From assembly GCF_032854445.1 (NCBI RefSeq), contig NC_088304.1:19753850-19817849 (forward strand): DNA of 64,000 nucleotides, read 5' to 3'. Position 1 is the first letter of the stretch. Each line of letters opens with the position of its first letter. Shown piece by piece: positions 31,910 to 44,768 of the stretch. The DNA comes from Liolophura sinensis (Eukaryota > Mollusca > Polyplacophora > Chitonida > Chitonidae). The position numbers were made by a program, and so were the translations under genes. The notes under the pieces are model-generated. The model searched no databases. It saw nothing but the letters and a program-made list of their open reading frames with translations, and was not told the DNA's origin.

Positions 31910-33540
31910 ATACTCCACTTTGTTATATGCTTCTTCTCCTTTCAGATGAAAACCAAATTCAAAATGTATTTAATTCCTTAAATTTGACAAAAAAAGAAAA
32001 ATTTGTTGTGAACCAAAGCAGTCGTATTTTCTGAATTCCGCTTGATTACGTAACTGAGCGGTACGTAATACCTGCTGTGATTACATACACATTTCTCTGT
32101 ATGCTAAATGTTTATTGCCTTCTGCTACCATTTGTCTGTATAGACTGCACACCACTGCTTACTCTGCTTACTCTTACTTCTAACGCAGAAAATCAGGTTT
32201 TGGTCAGAACTGTCAAAACAAACCACCAATTTACGCTTTCATGTTGAAGCTCTCTATAGGTTTTTAAATTTTACATAATTATAGCATCTAGATTAAAACT
32301 AATTTGCAAACGAATTAATGACGATTGTTTTGTCACACAGGAGGCTTCTCCAGACATTCTGGTCATTTTCTACTTTTGAGACAGTCGTTTGCCCAAATCT
32401 TTCGAATTTTTGGAAAGTTTTAACTTTAAATGATCATTTATGACAAATCTAAGATGAATATTAAAAGTCTGTGGGTGTTTGGTTAGTTTAAATGGTAACT
32501 AATAATTCCTAATAGCGAATTAGTCCGTAATAAGGAACAGACTGATTCGTTAGATCGGAGAAAATGCAAAACGTCATCAATCAACCAATGATTGTAAGGG
32601 AATTCATGTCTTCATATATACATGTGTATCATATATATATATAAGCGGTGGACGAGGCTCGTGTGACTTTTTGGACAGTCTGTATAAACGTTTGTAAAAG
32701 ACAACTTGTCCTCCACCAATACGGGATGTATATCTTTTTATGTCTCAGAGAGTAAAGTTCATTATCTTGTCTAAAATTAAAATAATTATGTGGTTTGTTT
32801 ATGACAATACAGAATCTGGCTAAACGCTTGGCACAATTTTGTTTTTGCTGAAACGTGTATAGATAACAGGGCACGTTTTCTTGGCCTTTAAAGAGACAAT
32901 TGATTATGATACCTTATCATTCAAATTTGAATTTATTTAATGTCGAATTAGTTTGCTCTGAAAATCTACATACAAGGTAGAAAGCAGCATGTAAACCATC
33001 GGAGCCACGGAGGCCTCGCCCATAAGATTAGTTCACTGATAGGGATTACCTGCATGCATGCTGCGAATAGACATGCCTCCGTTAAATGTTTATTGCCTCC
33101 TGCTATTATTTGTATATACATTGTGTAAACCTCTGCACATGCTGACCTCATAATTATATATGTTAACACAAAGACCGGCCTTAATCACAGCACCGCAGTG
33201 GAATCATTGGAATGATTTTATAAACATATGTATTCAAGCAGGTTTTGCAAAGAACTGTTAAGATAAAGCACCAATTTTCATGGTACATTTATATGATGTT
33301 TAATATTTGACACAAGATCTAATCACATTTTGACTGAAGCTTAGGCGCGATAAGTCTTAATTAAAATCAATTTGCGAACGAATTAATGATTAATTTTGTC
33401 AGAAATGGAGAAGGAGTTTTGGAGATGGAATGCTTTTATTTCTCGCTTAATTTTTGACATAATCCTTTGAAGAGGTTCATAGATCTTTGATATATTTTCT
33501 AGATTTAAAGATATTAGTAAAAGAAATTCAAAGTGTCAAG
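31910..33540. other. Non-coding stretch, nothing recognised
   Basis: AT-rich with short unconvincing ORFs. No splice-consistent coding exon is visible on either strand. Confidence 0.45.
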
Positions 33541-33817
33541 GGGGACTCCGTGGCTCAGTTGATTAGCCCACTAACACAGCGGAATGACCCAGAAACCTCT
33601 CACCAATGCGGTCGCTGGGAGTTCAAGTCCAGCTCGATTTTGCTGGCTTCCTCTCCGGCCGCATGTGGGATGGTCTGGCAGCAACCTGCGGATGATCGTG
33701 GGTTTCCCCCTGGCATTGCCCGGTTTCCTCCCACCATAATGCTGGCCGCTGTCGTATAAGTGAAATATTGTTGAGTACGGCGTAAACGCCAATCAAACAA
33801 ATAAATAAATAAATCAA
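33541..33817 (+). repeat. SINE family A, near full length
   Basis: Head GACTCCGTGGCTCAGTTGAT, B-box-like GGGAGTTCAAGTCC, and tail GGCGTAAACGCCAATCAAAC with (AAAT)n. Confidence 0.85.
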
Positions 33818-34194
33818 AGTTTCAAAAACTTTAGAAATTTGTGAAAGTTTTAACTTTAAAATGTCACTCAGGCTCAGGATATTGAAACTCTGTGGTACCG
33901 TTATTTTTTTGTTTAGATACAGTGACGTATAGCACATGCATGGACAACAACATTTTTAAGATGCTAAAAATTGGCAAAATAATATAGCGTTCTTAAAACA
34001 GCTCTGATTTTTGTTTCACAAATTTTTCTTTATTTTCACTATAATGCAAAAGTTAGAAACATTTTGACATCAACAGTCCCTTAACTCTCAGAATATATTC
34101 ACGTATATGCCTATAACTGTGTGTTAGATGACTATTTTGGGCTACACACAAGTAGACAAAATGGGGATGTCCACGTATAGTGAGTTGGGTTATA

Positions 34195-34540
34195 TTAGAC
34201 TTTAAAGCTGGTACGCGTTGCTGCCTGGCTTGGCGCTCTGCACTGATAGGTTTGAGCAAGAAAGCAGAACATGGTGTCAGTATATTGTACAAATAGAGAC
34301 ATACAGATGACAGGTTGGGGTGTCATGTCTATTTCAGTGGTGTCAGCACTTAATCGATAGTGGCCTGGGGCCGGTTTCATGAAGTTTACTTAGTGTTAAG
34401 TTGTCCTTAGCTATGTGCACTTTATATCTCTACAACGTACTTTGTCATGGTAGTTAAGCTCTTACTTAGCCAAGTGAACTTCATGAAACCGGCCCATGGT
34501 CTCGCCCTGCCACATTGTATATCCGCAAGTATATATGTAG
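34195..34540 (+). repeat. SINE family B copy split by a foldback element
   Basis: TGGCTTGGCGCTCTGCACTG matches the family B core. The copy is interrupted at 34,368-34,495 and resumes ATGGTCTCGCCCTGCCACA, comparable with ATGGACTCACCCTGCCACA in the intact copy near 9,870. Confidence 0.55.
34368..34495. mobile_element. MITE with about 24-bp terminal inverted repeats
   Basis: 128 bp bounded by GGGCCGGTTTCATGAAGTT and its exact reverse complement; similarity extends to about 24 bp with one mismatch. There is no ORF. It shares GTCATGGTAGTT with the 13,699 copy. Confidence 0.85.
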
Positions 34541-34740
34541 CATGGTAGGCTAATAAACAAATTTAATGTATTTTGACATAAACTCAAATGACTATAGGTA
34601 CGTTGTTTGGAACAAACAGTAAAGGGTACAAAGCAAATGGTGCGTGTGAAAAGGGTTCCTAATTGAGGAATAGGCCTCCGGCAAACATATATGAGCATAA
34701 GTATATTGGGGGATGATTTTTGATCCCTGTCTCTTCTGGG
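34496..34740 (+). repeat. Dispersed repeat, copy 1 (pairs with 38,726)
   Basis: Shares CCCTGCCACATTGTA, ATTTTGACATAAACTCA, CAGTAAAGGGTACAAAGCAA and CGGCAAACATATATGAG, in order, with 38,726-38,946. Confidence 0.8.
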
Positions 34741-35279
34741 GTAAAAACAGCGGACACCATTAGAAATAGACACAGCACTTGCAACACAGATGTGGCAAAA
34801 TAATTCTCTACAATGTTCGAGCTTAAGTGGCTTCTTTTTTTTCCACTGCGCAATGTATAATGTAACAGTGCATGTATGTAGGCCTACAAGGATAAAATGG
34901 TATGCAAATTTTAATATTGCAAACTTTCATTTGATCATGTACATATTACACCAGATCAGCTGCTGTCTTTACTTCAGAGGAGCTTTAAGTTGTGAAACAG
35001 CGTTGCATGCTAGTATGTTTTAATTTGACTAATTTGACTAATTTATATCAAGCGTAAATACATATACTTTGTACCTTTCAAAGGACAATACATGTTATGA
35101 TATAAAGACTGCCATATGTTTGAATAACAAGTTTGTATATTTACATGCACATGTAGTTCTTGATTTATTTAGGCTTTATGATTATAGAATTACATGTATA
35201 ATAAATTTATATACTAAGGTGAGTTAAACTTTCGATATTATGTAGGCAAGATTAAATAAAATCCTCAGTAGTTATGTCC

Positions 35280-35897
35280 CTTTGATTGTTGTAAAACCAA
35301 GTGCACATTCTGCAGTTGTTGAATCAGCCTGCCGAACTCGTCTGAACGCGGCTTATGTAAATTATCCTATCTTCATTCCACGTGTCGATTTCGACAAGTC
35401 GATACGACCAGTCGCGTCGTGTGAAAGCGGCTTTAAGACACAGCTTGTGCGTAGCCTTGATTGGTAACAAGAGGATTTACGGTGCATTCCTTGTGACTGA
35501 AAGCTTCAGCTAATCAAGTACACTTCCATAAAATTGTCAGTACCTTATTTGTTTATTTATTTATTGGTATTTATTCGGCCCATTTACAGATAAGTATGAT
35601 ATTTATAGGCAAACAGAGAAAGCTGGTTAGCTGAATATTATTATATTCAATGGGACATTTTTGCAATTTCATCAGGGATTTAGTCTAAATACTCCTCTGT
35701 CACGCATATTTGTCGCACATAGTTTTTTTTTTAGAAATTACTTTAGTTACTTATTTATTGGATGCTGGATCATCAGTTGAATTCCGTTTCCACACATGCT
35801 CCAAGTTTTATAATTATAATTGTTCTGCGCAGAATGGTGCGCAGATCGCTTATTTTACTGCGGTTTCCGAATACACCGACGATCAGCGAAGCGTGAA
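35280..35897 (+). promoter_or_regulatory. CpG-dense patch, possible promoter and 5' exon
   Basis: In an otherwise CpG-poor neighbourhood, 35,320-35,450 and 35,825-35,897 are dense in CpG (about nine CpG in the last 80 bases). The second ends at a plausible donor, GTGAAG|GTAAAA (35,898). It could be the promoter and non-coding first exon of the + strand gene at 42.6 kb. This is inference only. Confidence 0.3.
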
Positions 35898-35899
35898 GG

Positions 35900-38160
35900 T
35901 AAAATAATTTGTCAACAACATATCTGACAAATTTTATTCATTAACTAAACTGTCGTATGCATTAAGGAAATTGTATGCGGCTTCAATATTTAGCAGGTTA
36001 GATTTGTTTTAATTTGGCGTTCATTTTTGACACGATGCAATGTCTGTACAGGGTGAGATTGTTTCGATGTGCTCGCCGTGTGGTGGATTTTTCTGACCGG
36101 TAGCACTTACAGACGAAACTTATTGTTATGATTCTATGAATATACATGATTTCCCAACACTGCAACAACGCAGAATAACACCTTTCTGCTTGGTTGACGA
36201 TGTGTGACAGACGTGTCGGCCTTCACACCTCTAGGTGCCTAACTTCATTTGCCGATTTTGCCATTGTTGACATGAAGTCCTGGGATAGGGAAAGACACTG
36301 ATGGAATTCTCTGTCTATTAAATGTCAGAATATCAGAATGAAAATGCTGGCATCATTGCTACAGCTTTTGTTCCTGTCCAAATTTAGATGTTCATTGGTG
36401 TATCATTCATTTACAAGGAAGAATTTCTGTATTTAAAAGTTAAGTTTAAGGGTAGCAACTAGACAGTAAACCAACGTACTACAAGAGAGAAATTGAACAA
36501 ATCTACACACTTAGCTGCACAGTGCAGATACAGAGTAGAATCCAGCTGCCATGGAAAGAAAAATTGCTGATTAATACTGAGATAGGTATGGAACATACCA
36601 CCTGACAGCTTTTAAGTGTTAGGCAAAGCAATATTGCAACCCCCATATCCTGTGCTTGTATTCAGGTGAGCCGTCATATGAAGGTGAGAGATAGATTGGT
36701 AAATTTCGCCCCACTTACACATTTTCATTGTCTTACATTGTTTGCTGTAGGGCAATCACATGGAAATACTACTGAAATGACATTACATGTACAGTCATAG
36801 TCACAACGGGTGATTGTGTACCTGTATCAGCATACACAATTTATGATGGCCTTGAGGCGTGAAAAACGTGCATTGATGATGGATGCAAAGTTTGCAACAC
36901 CAACCTGGATCAATGGAAAGTAAAATTTACACACAGATAAACTGATCACAGGATAATAAAGAACGGCATAAGGATTTCACAGGAACAAAATAAACCTGAA
37001 AGTGACTTTTCCCAGAGTGAAGACTAGCACTGTTAAACAGTTTATTTTATCAGCAGCTACATGTGCATGTAATATTACTTTGCTAATCCAGGCCAGAAAT
37101 AATATCTGCAAATGTACATGTGTCTTTTGATTGTGTAAGCATAGCGTTGTGTTGTTTTGCACTGTATGTACTTACTGTAGCTGTGTCAAACCACCTAAAA
37201 TAATATTTTCAAGAAAACTTTGTGCATTTAAAACAGTTATTTCAACTGGTAGAGTAATATTGAAAATCAGCACTGTATGGACACCTTGTATTTAGCACTC
37301 TTAACATTGGAGAAATACAACAAAATAATATGAAAACACTCTAGTGAAACAGTCGTTGTGAATGGTTTCAGAAAGGGCTGTTTTCTAAATTCTGGCTAAC
37401 CAAGCCCCCCCCCCCCCCCCACTTCCCACCCACCCCTCAGTCACTATAAACAGTACCTGTTAAATTCGGTATCATTTTCAGATTTCGACTGTTGTCAGAT
37501 TTTGAGTAAATGCTTTTTGCTGTGAAATGTTACATCAGCAGTAGGACCCTCAGTGACATGAATATTGACTATCCTGCCAGGACCCCCACTCTGCACCCTC
37601 ATTCACCTGACCAGGTCATTATGAATGATGCATGCTTCAAAGACTGCACGATCAATACCCAAGGATATACTAAGAAATAATACTGTCTATACAAAGTCTC
37701 AGTCCTGTAAGGTGGACTTGGAGCTTCTCACAATGGGAGAATTCGTTTTCATTTTATTATTGCCTGAGTATAAAGAAATAAATGGTTTCATGAAAATGCG
37801 TATATTCTTCCTATGGGTAGCTTTTGTGTGGCATGCAAAATTCCAAGTCACAATAACCTTTGGTGCAGTTGAATTTCACTAGTCATCTCTATTTTACAAG
37901 TCTGACTATTCTCAGTTTTAAGGGTTGGTATACATGTACACATACAGCTGTATGTAAGTATGTTAAGTTTGGTTTGCATAATGCATTAAAATTTTTTGCA
38001 ATAATTTCTAAAGAAATGGAGTTCCTTTCAGATTTCTCCAGCTGTTTAATCTGGAAAAATCTGAAGTCTTTGTGAACAATTTCTGTATTCCTTGTAAATC
38101 TACATGTAGATATATGTTAGTCAGGTACATGTATGTTGATCATCCAGCCTTTCAGCCCTG
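35900..38160. other. Non-coding stretch
   Basis: No coding exon is recognised. A run of about 18 C lies near 37,404-37,421. The rest is AT-rich. Confidence 0.45.
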
Positions 38161-38165
38161 TGTAA

Positions 38166-38307
38166 CAATAATAAAAACGACGGCAAGGCATTACCAGGTA
38201 AATGTAACAAAGGTTTCACAAGCTTTGGATCCACATGCCGGGATCATTATGTTGTGAAACCTTAAGTACATTTACGTGGTGATGCCTTGACTTCATTATT
38301 ATTATTG
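38166..38307. repeat. 142-bp foldback element
   Basis: Two 56-base arms (38,166-38,221 and 38,252-38,307) pair with roughly four in five positions matching around a 30-base loop. They share AAGGCAT, GTAAATGTA and AGGTTTCACAA. Confidence 0.75.
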
Positions 38308-38399
38308 AACCCAGGTACAAGTGTGAGTCTTAAGCAGTATATAACTGTTTAATAATGTTTGGTGATGAACAAGTTTGTCAGTTTAGTAGATTTTAAAGT

Positions 38400-39130
38400 G
38401 CCTACCGTTGATCAGCCAGTCAATCTGAGTTTTAGTAATGTGTGATAATAAATGAGTTACGGCTAATAATGTGTGATGACAAATGAGTTAAAGTAAGTGA
38501 TATATGATGACAAACGAGTTAACATTAGTAATATGTGATGACAAATGAGTTTTAGAGGTTAATAATGTGTTATTAATGTATGATAACCAAGCAGGTAATC
38601 AGGTGTAGTAATATTTAAATTATAATTACCAACAAGTTGAATTCTCTTTTATAAATGTGTAATTGTGAACCAGCTCATCAGGTTTAGTAGTCACTCTGTG
38701 ATGCATTTTTTAGCGAAGTTATCTTCATGAAACCGACCCATGGGCTGGCCCTGCCACATTGTAAATGTCTATGTATATATGTAGCATCATAATAGACAAA
38801 TTTAATATATTTTGACATAAACTCATATCAGTATCGGTACAAACAGTAAAGGGTACAAAGCAAATGGTGCGTGTGAAAATTGTTCTTTAAGGAATAGTTC
38901 CGGCAAACATATATGAGTATAAGTATATTTTGGGGTAATTTTTGATTCGTAATGTATGATGATAAATGAGTTTTAAGGGTTAATAATGTGTGATGACAAA
39001 CAGATGGTGCTAAGACGGTTATTGAAGTTCGATAATGTGCAATTGACAACAAGTTTCAGATTTAGTAATGTTTGATAATCAAGCAGGTATTCAGGTGCAG
39101 TAATATTTCAATTATAATAACTAACAAGTT
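38400..39130 (+). repeat. Degenerate minisatellite
   Basis: Irregular copies of TAATGTGTGATGACAAATGA, an older relative of the 35-bp array to the right. The 38,726 repeat copy lies within it. Confidence 0.6.
38726..38946 (+). repeat. Dispersed repeat, copy 2 (pairs with 34,496)
   Basis: Same ordered words as 34,496-34,740. It is preceded by CTTCATGAAACCGACCC, a decayed right end of the same MITE. Confidence 0.8.
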
Positions 39131-39221
39131 CAATTCAGTTTATAAATGTGTAATTGTGGACCAGCTCATCTACATGTACAGTAGTTAAAAATTATATTAA
39201 AAATGTTTGGTAACCAACAAT

Positions 39222-40090
39222 TTAGTCAGGTGTAATAATGTGTCATGAGTCTGATAGTCAAACCACTCTGTCAGGTGTAATAAGGTGTGATGACCAACTA
39301 GTCCAGTTTTGTAATGGTTTTCCTCAGGAGTAATTGTGTGTGATGTCCAACCAGTTTGTCAGGTGTAATAATGTGTGATGTCCAACCAGTTTGTCAGGTG
39401 TAATAATGTGTGATGTCCAACCAGTTTGTCAGGTGTAATACTGTGTGATGACCAAACAGTTTGTCAGGTGTAATAATGTGTGATGACCAACCAGTTTGTC
39501 AGGTGTAATAATGTGTGGTGACTGACCAGTATGTCTGTAATAATGTGTGATAGCCAACCAGTATGTCAGGTGTAATACTGTATGATGACCAAACATTTTG
39601 TTAGGTGTAATAATGTGTGATGACGAACCAGATTGTCAGGTGTAATACTGTGTGATGTCCAACCAGTTTGTCATGTGTAATAATGTGTGATGACGAACCA
39701 ATTGGTCAGGTGTAATACTGTGTGATGACCAACCAGTATGTCAGGTGTAATAATGTGTGATAGCCAACCAGTATGTCAAGTGTAATAGTGTGTGATGACC
39801 AACTAGTTAGTCAGGTGTAATAATGTGTGATGTCCAATCAGTTTGTCAGGTGTAATAATGTGTGATGACTGACCAGTATGTCAGGTGTAATAATGTGTGA
39901 TGACCAACCAGTATGTCAGGTGTAATCATGTGTAATGACCGACCAGTTTGTCAGGTGTAATAATGTTTGATGACCAACCAGTTTGTCAGGTGTAATAATG
40001 TTTGATGACCAACCAGTTTGTCAGGTGTAATAATGTGTAATGACCGACCAGTTTGTCAGGTGTAATGATGTGTGATGACCGACTAGTCCA
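39222..40090 (+). repeat. Minisatellite, 35-bp unit, about 25 copies
   Basis: Units of GTGTAATAATGTGTGATGAC plus CAACCAGTTTGTCAG run nearly head to tail with point variation. Confidence 0.95.
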
Positions 40091-40099
40091 GTTTTATAA

Positions 40100-42090
40100 T
40101 GTTTTATCACTGATGACCAAAATTTTCATGTGTAATGATTTGTGATGATCAACCTGTTAATCAGGATTTCAACTTCGTTACAATGTGGGATGACCAACTA
40201 GACTTAGGTTAAATTATCATTTAACACGATCCATTTAACAAAAAAATTTTTTATTTAATTGTGGGCTTAAGGAACAGCCTACATGAACTCCTGAGTGGGT
40301 GTGGCAGTGTCATAGAATTTATTATACAGATACTTCATACATGTATGTAAATGTAAATTTTAGTGCATTCAAGAGTACAGAGAGATTCCAGTATTCAATT
40401 CAACCTGAATTCAGTGCAAAATTTGGAGTGCCTTTTGAACAGATACATGGAAATGTAAAATGAAGTGTTAGAGTTAGGGAAATACCCTCAAAATATGTCT
40501 TATTTCCGAACCTTTTTTTACAGCGCTCCTCGACCATTATCATTCTCTTCATCATGAACTTATGAACTTGACATGCTTTATATGTACATTCAGACATGTA
40601 AAACTATAACACAAATGAAAGGGCCGAAGAACTAGGTAACCAGTGTGAGTATGAAAGAATAGTAAAGGTTCATCCTTTTAAAGGATCTGATACAGTTAAA
40701 AGGAGTGGACTCCAGGTAACATATTGTGTAACCCACTCAGGTTGACCCTCAGCTTACTTCCTAATGTGCTTATCATTTCTAGCAGTTTTTAGACTGTACC
40801 TTTATTGACACTGTTAATTGAATTGTTTACACCTGCCCTTGGGAGGCTGCCAAGGTGAGACCTTTGGTGTTAATAACATGAATAATAAAGCCTAGCATAG
40901 TGTCAGCCTCAGGGAGGGAGTTACACCACTCACCCCATAGACCTTTGTAGATGTTTGTATGAGAGGTGTGGTGGCTCTGTGGTATGGAATAAATTAATAT
41001 AAATATTGCACCATTTCTTAATACACCTGTGGAGAGACGGACAACATAACCTGATTTTGATATGTTGGCTTAGTACAGGGGAGCAGTTCAGTAGTGTAAT
41101 ACATTTGTACTTGGATGCATATGTCCACTTGTACATGTACACTTATATATTATTATATATATATTATATTATATTATATTATATTATACATGCATGTGCT
41201 CATATACATACACTGTAGGCATGCATGGATACATTCATACAGAAACTGTATATTTAGTGTCATGAGAACAGAGTACAGAAACAGTGTATACTAAGTAAGT
41301 ATTTGATGGCATGGAATGACATGTACAAGTACATGTATGGTGTACCTGTGATGTAGAATTGGTTTGAATGGACTAAGACATGCTGTAGTAACTAATGAAG
41401 TCCAACCCTGAGCAGACAAATTGTAGGTAAGCATATTAAATAAGAATGTCAGCCAAGTTTTTGTAGAAGTTAGGACCCCATGTGAAGGCAAAAGGTGATG
41501 GGATAGACATATTGAAAAATGCACAACACTTTATTCTGTGTGTGATTACATTAAACTGTTGACATGTAAAACTATTGCTTAAAACACACATCGGTAAGTC
41601 TTACAGCTTTTTCTTGTTTCCGCTGACCAATTTGAGGTGGAACGGGGAGCCAGTTTCCAGCCAGAATCCTGCCCATAAATTTCCTGGTTTGAAAAGTCTT
41701 GCAAGGGACAATAAACTCTCTTCCAGTGAGTGACCGAGATCAAGTGCATGTCCCGCTAGCGCGACTTTGTGATGAGATTCTTCAGACACAAAAGATTAAG
41801 CCCCGATCCTAAGTCATTGACCTCATAATGATCAAAGCAAAAACAAAAATTTATATGTACACACACAAAAAAAAAAAAATTTTCGTGGACATGTCCAAAT
41901 CCAGTTAAGAAAAATAGATCAGTAGGGATACTAGTAAAAACTTGTAGAGTACTGCCATTTTTTGGAGGATCGGTTGGGTTATGACCAACAAACATATATT
42001 TAATGATAGCCTTGTACATATACCTTTTGGTTTAATCCATTAACCATGTTGAAAGTCTATTTTACATGATCATAACAGTATATAAAATAA
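40100..42090. other. Non-coding stretch
   Basis: No gene is recognised. A (TATTA)n microsatellite lies at about 41,148-41,187. Confidence 0.45.
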
Positions 42091-42094
42091 TATG

Positions 42095-42535
42095 ATGTTT
42101 TGCATGTTTGGGGTTAAGAGTGTATAGTAATGTGATGGTTTATGTGTCCATGGCTAACAGTGTAGAGTAATGTGATGGTTTGCATGTTCATGGCTAACAG
42201 TGTAGAGTAATGTGATGTTTTGCATGTTCATGGCTAATAGTGTAGAGTAATGTGATGGTTTGCATGTTCATGGCTAACAGTGTAGAGTAATGTGATGTTT
42301 TGCATGTTCATGGCTAATAGTGTATAATGATCTGATGGTTTGCATGTTCATGGCTAACAGTGTAGAGTAATGTGATGGTTTGCATGTTCATGGCTAACAA
42401 TGTATAGTAATGTGATGTTTTGCATGGTTATGGCTAACAGTGGATAATAATCTGATGTTGTGCATGTTCATGGCTAACAGTGTAGAGTAATGTGATATTT
42501 TGCATGTTCATGGCTAATAGTGTTTAATAATGTGA
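42095..42535 (+). repeat. Minisatellite, 40-bp unit, about 11 copies
   Basis: TTTGCATGTTCATGGCTAAC plus AGTGTAGAGTAATGTGATG. The last copy runs into the candidate acceptor GATGTTCCAG just before 42,544. Confidence 0.93.
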
Positions 42536-42571
42536 TGTTCCAGACCTCCACCCACAGAATATGATCCTGAA

Positions 42572-42631
42572 ATGGCAAATATTAATAGGCCTGCTGGGTT
42601 AGAGATGGAGGATCCAGATAGCTGCGTGTGA
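42572..42631 (+). other. Upstream ORF of 19 codons before the putative third gene
   Basis: GAAATGG context, reading MANINRPAGLEMEDPDSCV then TGA. The same frame is open 10 codons further upstream (CCTCCACCC...). It could be a uORF in a leader exon, or the end of an unseen upstream exon. Confidence 0.3.
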
Positions 42632-42658
42632 ACTGACAGTAGAACAGGGAGGCCAATC

Positions 42659-42694
42659 ATGGGGAAACCTACAGTGCCCGTCTCCCAGCATCAG
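42659..42694 (+). CDS. Putative third gene, start exon
   Basis: ATC-ATGG gives a strong start context (A at -3, G at +4). Twelve codons (MGKPTVPVSQHQ) run to a strong donor, CAG|GTAAGC, in phase 0. The next convincing coding exon on this strand (58,243) starts in phase 0 with PPPGAPQYCRVC, so the two join in frame across a 15.5 kb intron. The leader may begin at 42,544 after TTCCAG, a weak acceptor lacking a pyrimidine tract. The product is not recognised. The exon is short, so chance cannot be excluded. Confidence 0.4.
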
Positions 42695-42699
42695 GTAAG

Positions 42700-44440
42700 C
42701 AGAGAGATTTTGTTTGCAGTAAAACTTTATCAGTTAGATTCTTGTTTCAGTCAGGCTTAAGTTTTATACATTGTTGAGATTTTTTTGTGACAAATAACAC
42801 AGAAAGTCTTTTATAACATGGCTTTCATATAAATTTCTCTGCGAGTTTTATAAGTGTAGATCTTCTTCATGTTTATTGGACGATAGAATGCAGTTCTTCA
42901 CTGAACACTTCTTCAAATTTGAGTATTGGAATGTAGATTGTACAGTTTTAACATAGATGCATTTTTGGCAGTTGAGCAGTCTTAACACGACTTATTCCCG
43001 GGGGCTTGAACTTTTAACTATCAACTGTGATCGGAGATATTAGGTTTTGCAAGGCTACTTAAACACAAAATTTGATGTCACCGTTTGTGTTCACACACGA
43101 AGAAACTGCTGTTTCTGTTGTAATTCACAGACATGCCTGCATCAGATGTCAGTTTTACTTTTTGGTAAATTTTTTTTTTTTTTTTTTTGCATGTTTAAGT
43201 TAGAAATTTTGACTTAGTTTCACAAACAAAGAGGAAGCAGTGGGACTAGTTTCCTTACAATTAATAGAAGAATAATATGTATATGCAGATATTTGTGTCC
43301 CTACAGACATGTAGGACGGTTGATGTCCAGTAAAAATGCACACGGGTATGTCTAGGTACGTGTACATTTACAACATTAGAGTTTAACTTTACAGGTCAAT
43401 TTTCTCACGACACAAGTGCACAAGGCTTTATACAGCGTATTTGATGCCATAATTCGTACCTGTTTAGGATAAAAGCCTGTTAATTAAATCCTCATCTGAG
43501 GCTAATCGTGTTTCTGGCAGACTTGACAAATCTCGTCAAATTGCCTCTCTCCGAGATTGGCTACATATCTAAGGGGATGATGTATTATGCCTGTCAAGTT
43601 TGCTTTCCAGCAAAGTTTTTTTTGTAGCGTATTTGTTTATTTTGTTGTCTCTATCAACATATTTGTGGCTGAAATTCCGTTTCACTTTTTCTGTCATCCA
43701 CGATACACGCGGCGAATTAGAGTTTGTAGAGTTTATGGTTTTATGTCCGTAATTGAACTTGCTGTCACGGTAATGTGACAAAAGCTCCATTGTTTTTCGT
43801 TTGCTTCAGTCACCCTGGCTACATTTGTACTTGTCAAATTCATATATTTTTTTTTTTTTAGTATGCTTCATTGACTTTTACGGGATCATGTGACATATAG
43901 TCTCTAAAAAGATAGTGTGACTTTCGCAGACAATCTACATGCATTTTAATGCCCGTGTGTAAGTAATTTGTACATGTGTGCAGATTTAAATCTAAAAGCA
44001 ATGTACTGGATTGAACCATTGCCTAGTTTTTTATATTGAAATATATTTTATATTTGCCTATTGATCACACAAGATGTGGGTTCAAAGCCGGCTTTGGACA
44101 GTACATTTGTAGATTCCCCTGCTCTTGCTGCTTCTGAGTTTTTTGTCATAAAGGAAGGCCAAGGACGTTTCTGCGGCCATTAATTGTCTACACAGTCTGT
44201 GTCTTCTTGTCATCCACCAATATGTTGTGCGTATCTGTATGTCATATGTGGGATAGTTTGTCATTAACATTCCAATGACCAGTGGTTTATGCTGGACAAC
44301 ATGATAAATATAAAAAAAATTTTGAGTATGGAGATGAAATTACAATCAAATAAGTAAATGAAAGCCATGTAGTGTACAAATTTACTTGTGGATCATTCAG
44401 TCATGTGAGCGTTTTTCTAGTGTATTTAATCGTGTAACTG
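42700..44440. other. Non-coding, inside the putative 15.5-kb intron
   Basis: No exon is recognised. Poly(T) runs lie near 43,170 and 43,850. Confidence 0.45.
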
Positions 44441-44447
44441 TATGACT

Positions 44448-44555
44448 GAAGAGGAAGCCAGCACATGCTGGACTGGAACTCGCAGCAACCACATAGGTGA
44501 GAGGCTCCTGAATCTTTGTACTGTGTTGGCATACTAGCTGATCAGCCATGGTGGT
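44448..44555 (-). repeat. SINE family A head, antisense
   Basis: GAGGAAGCCAGCACATGCTG to CAGCCATGGTGG is the reverse complement of the SINE head half. Confidence 0.65.
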
Positions 44556-44618
44556 TCTTGTACTGTACTAACATTTACATATGCAAAGGTTATCTTTCTT
44601 GTTATATCATGCTTGCTC

Positions 44619-44768
44619 CCTCCCCGGCCGTAAGTGGGAAGGTCTGCCAGCAACCTGTTTATGGTCGTGGGTTTCCGCTGGGCTCTGCCTGGTTTCCTTC
44701 CACCATAATGCTGGCAGTGATCGTATAAGTGAAATATTCTTGAGTACGGCGTAAAACCACAATAAATA
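44619..44768 (+). repeat. SINE family A, 3' half
   Basis: CTCCCTCCCCGGCCGTAAGT to TTGAGTACGGCGTAAAACCA. It lies 64 bp from the antisense head at 44,448. Confidence 0.75.

Noticed and set aside
39222..40090. CRISPR-like array
   Set aside because: Units are contiguous variants without unique spacers, in an animal genome.
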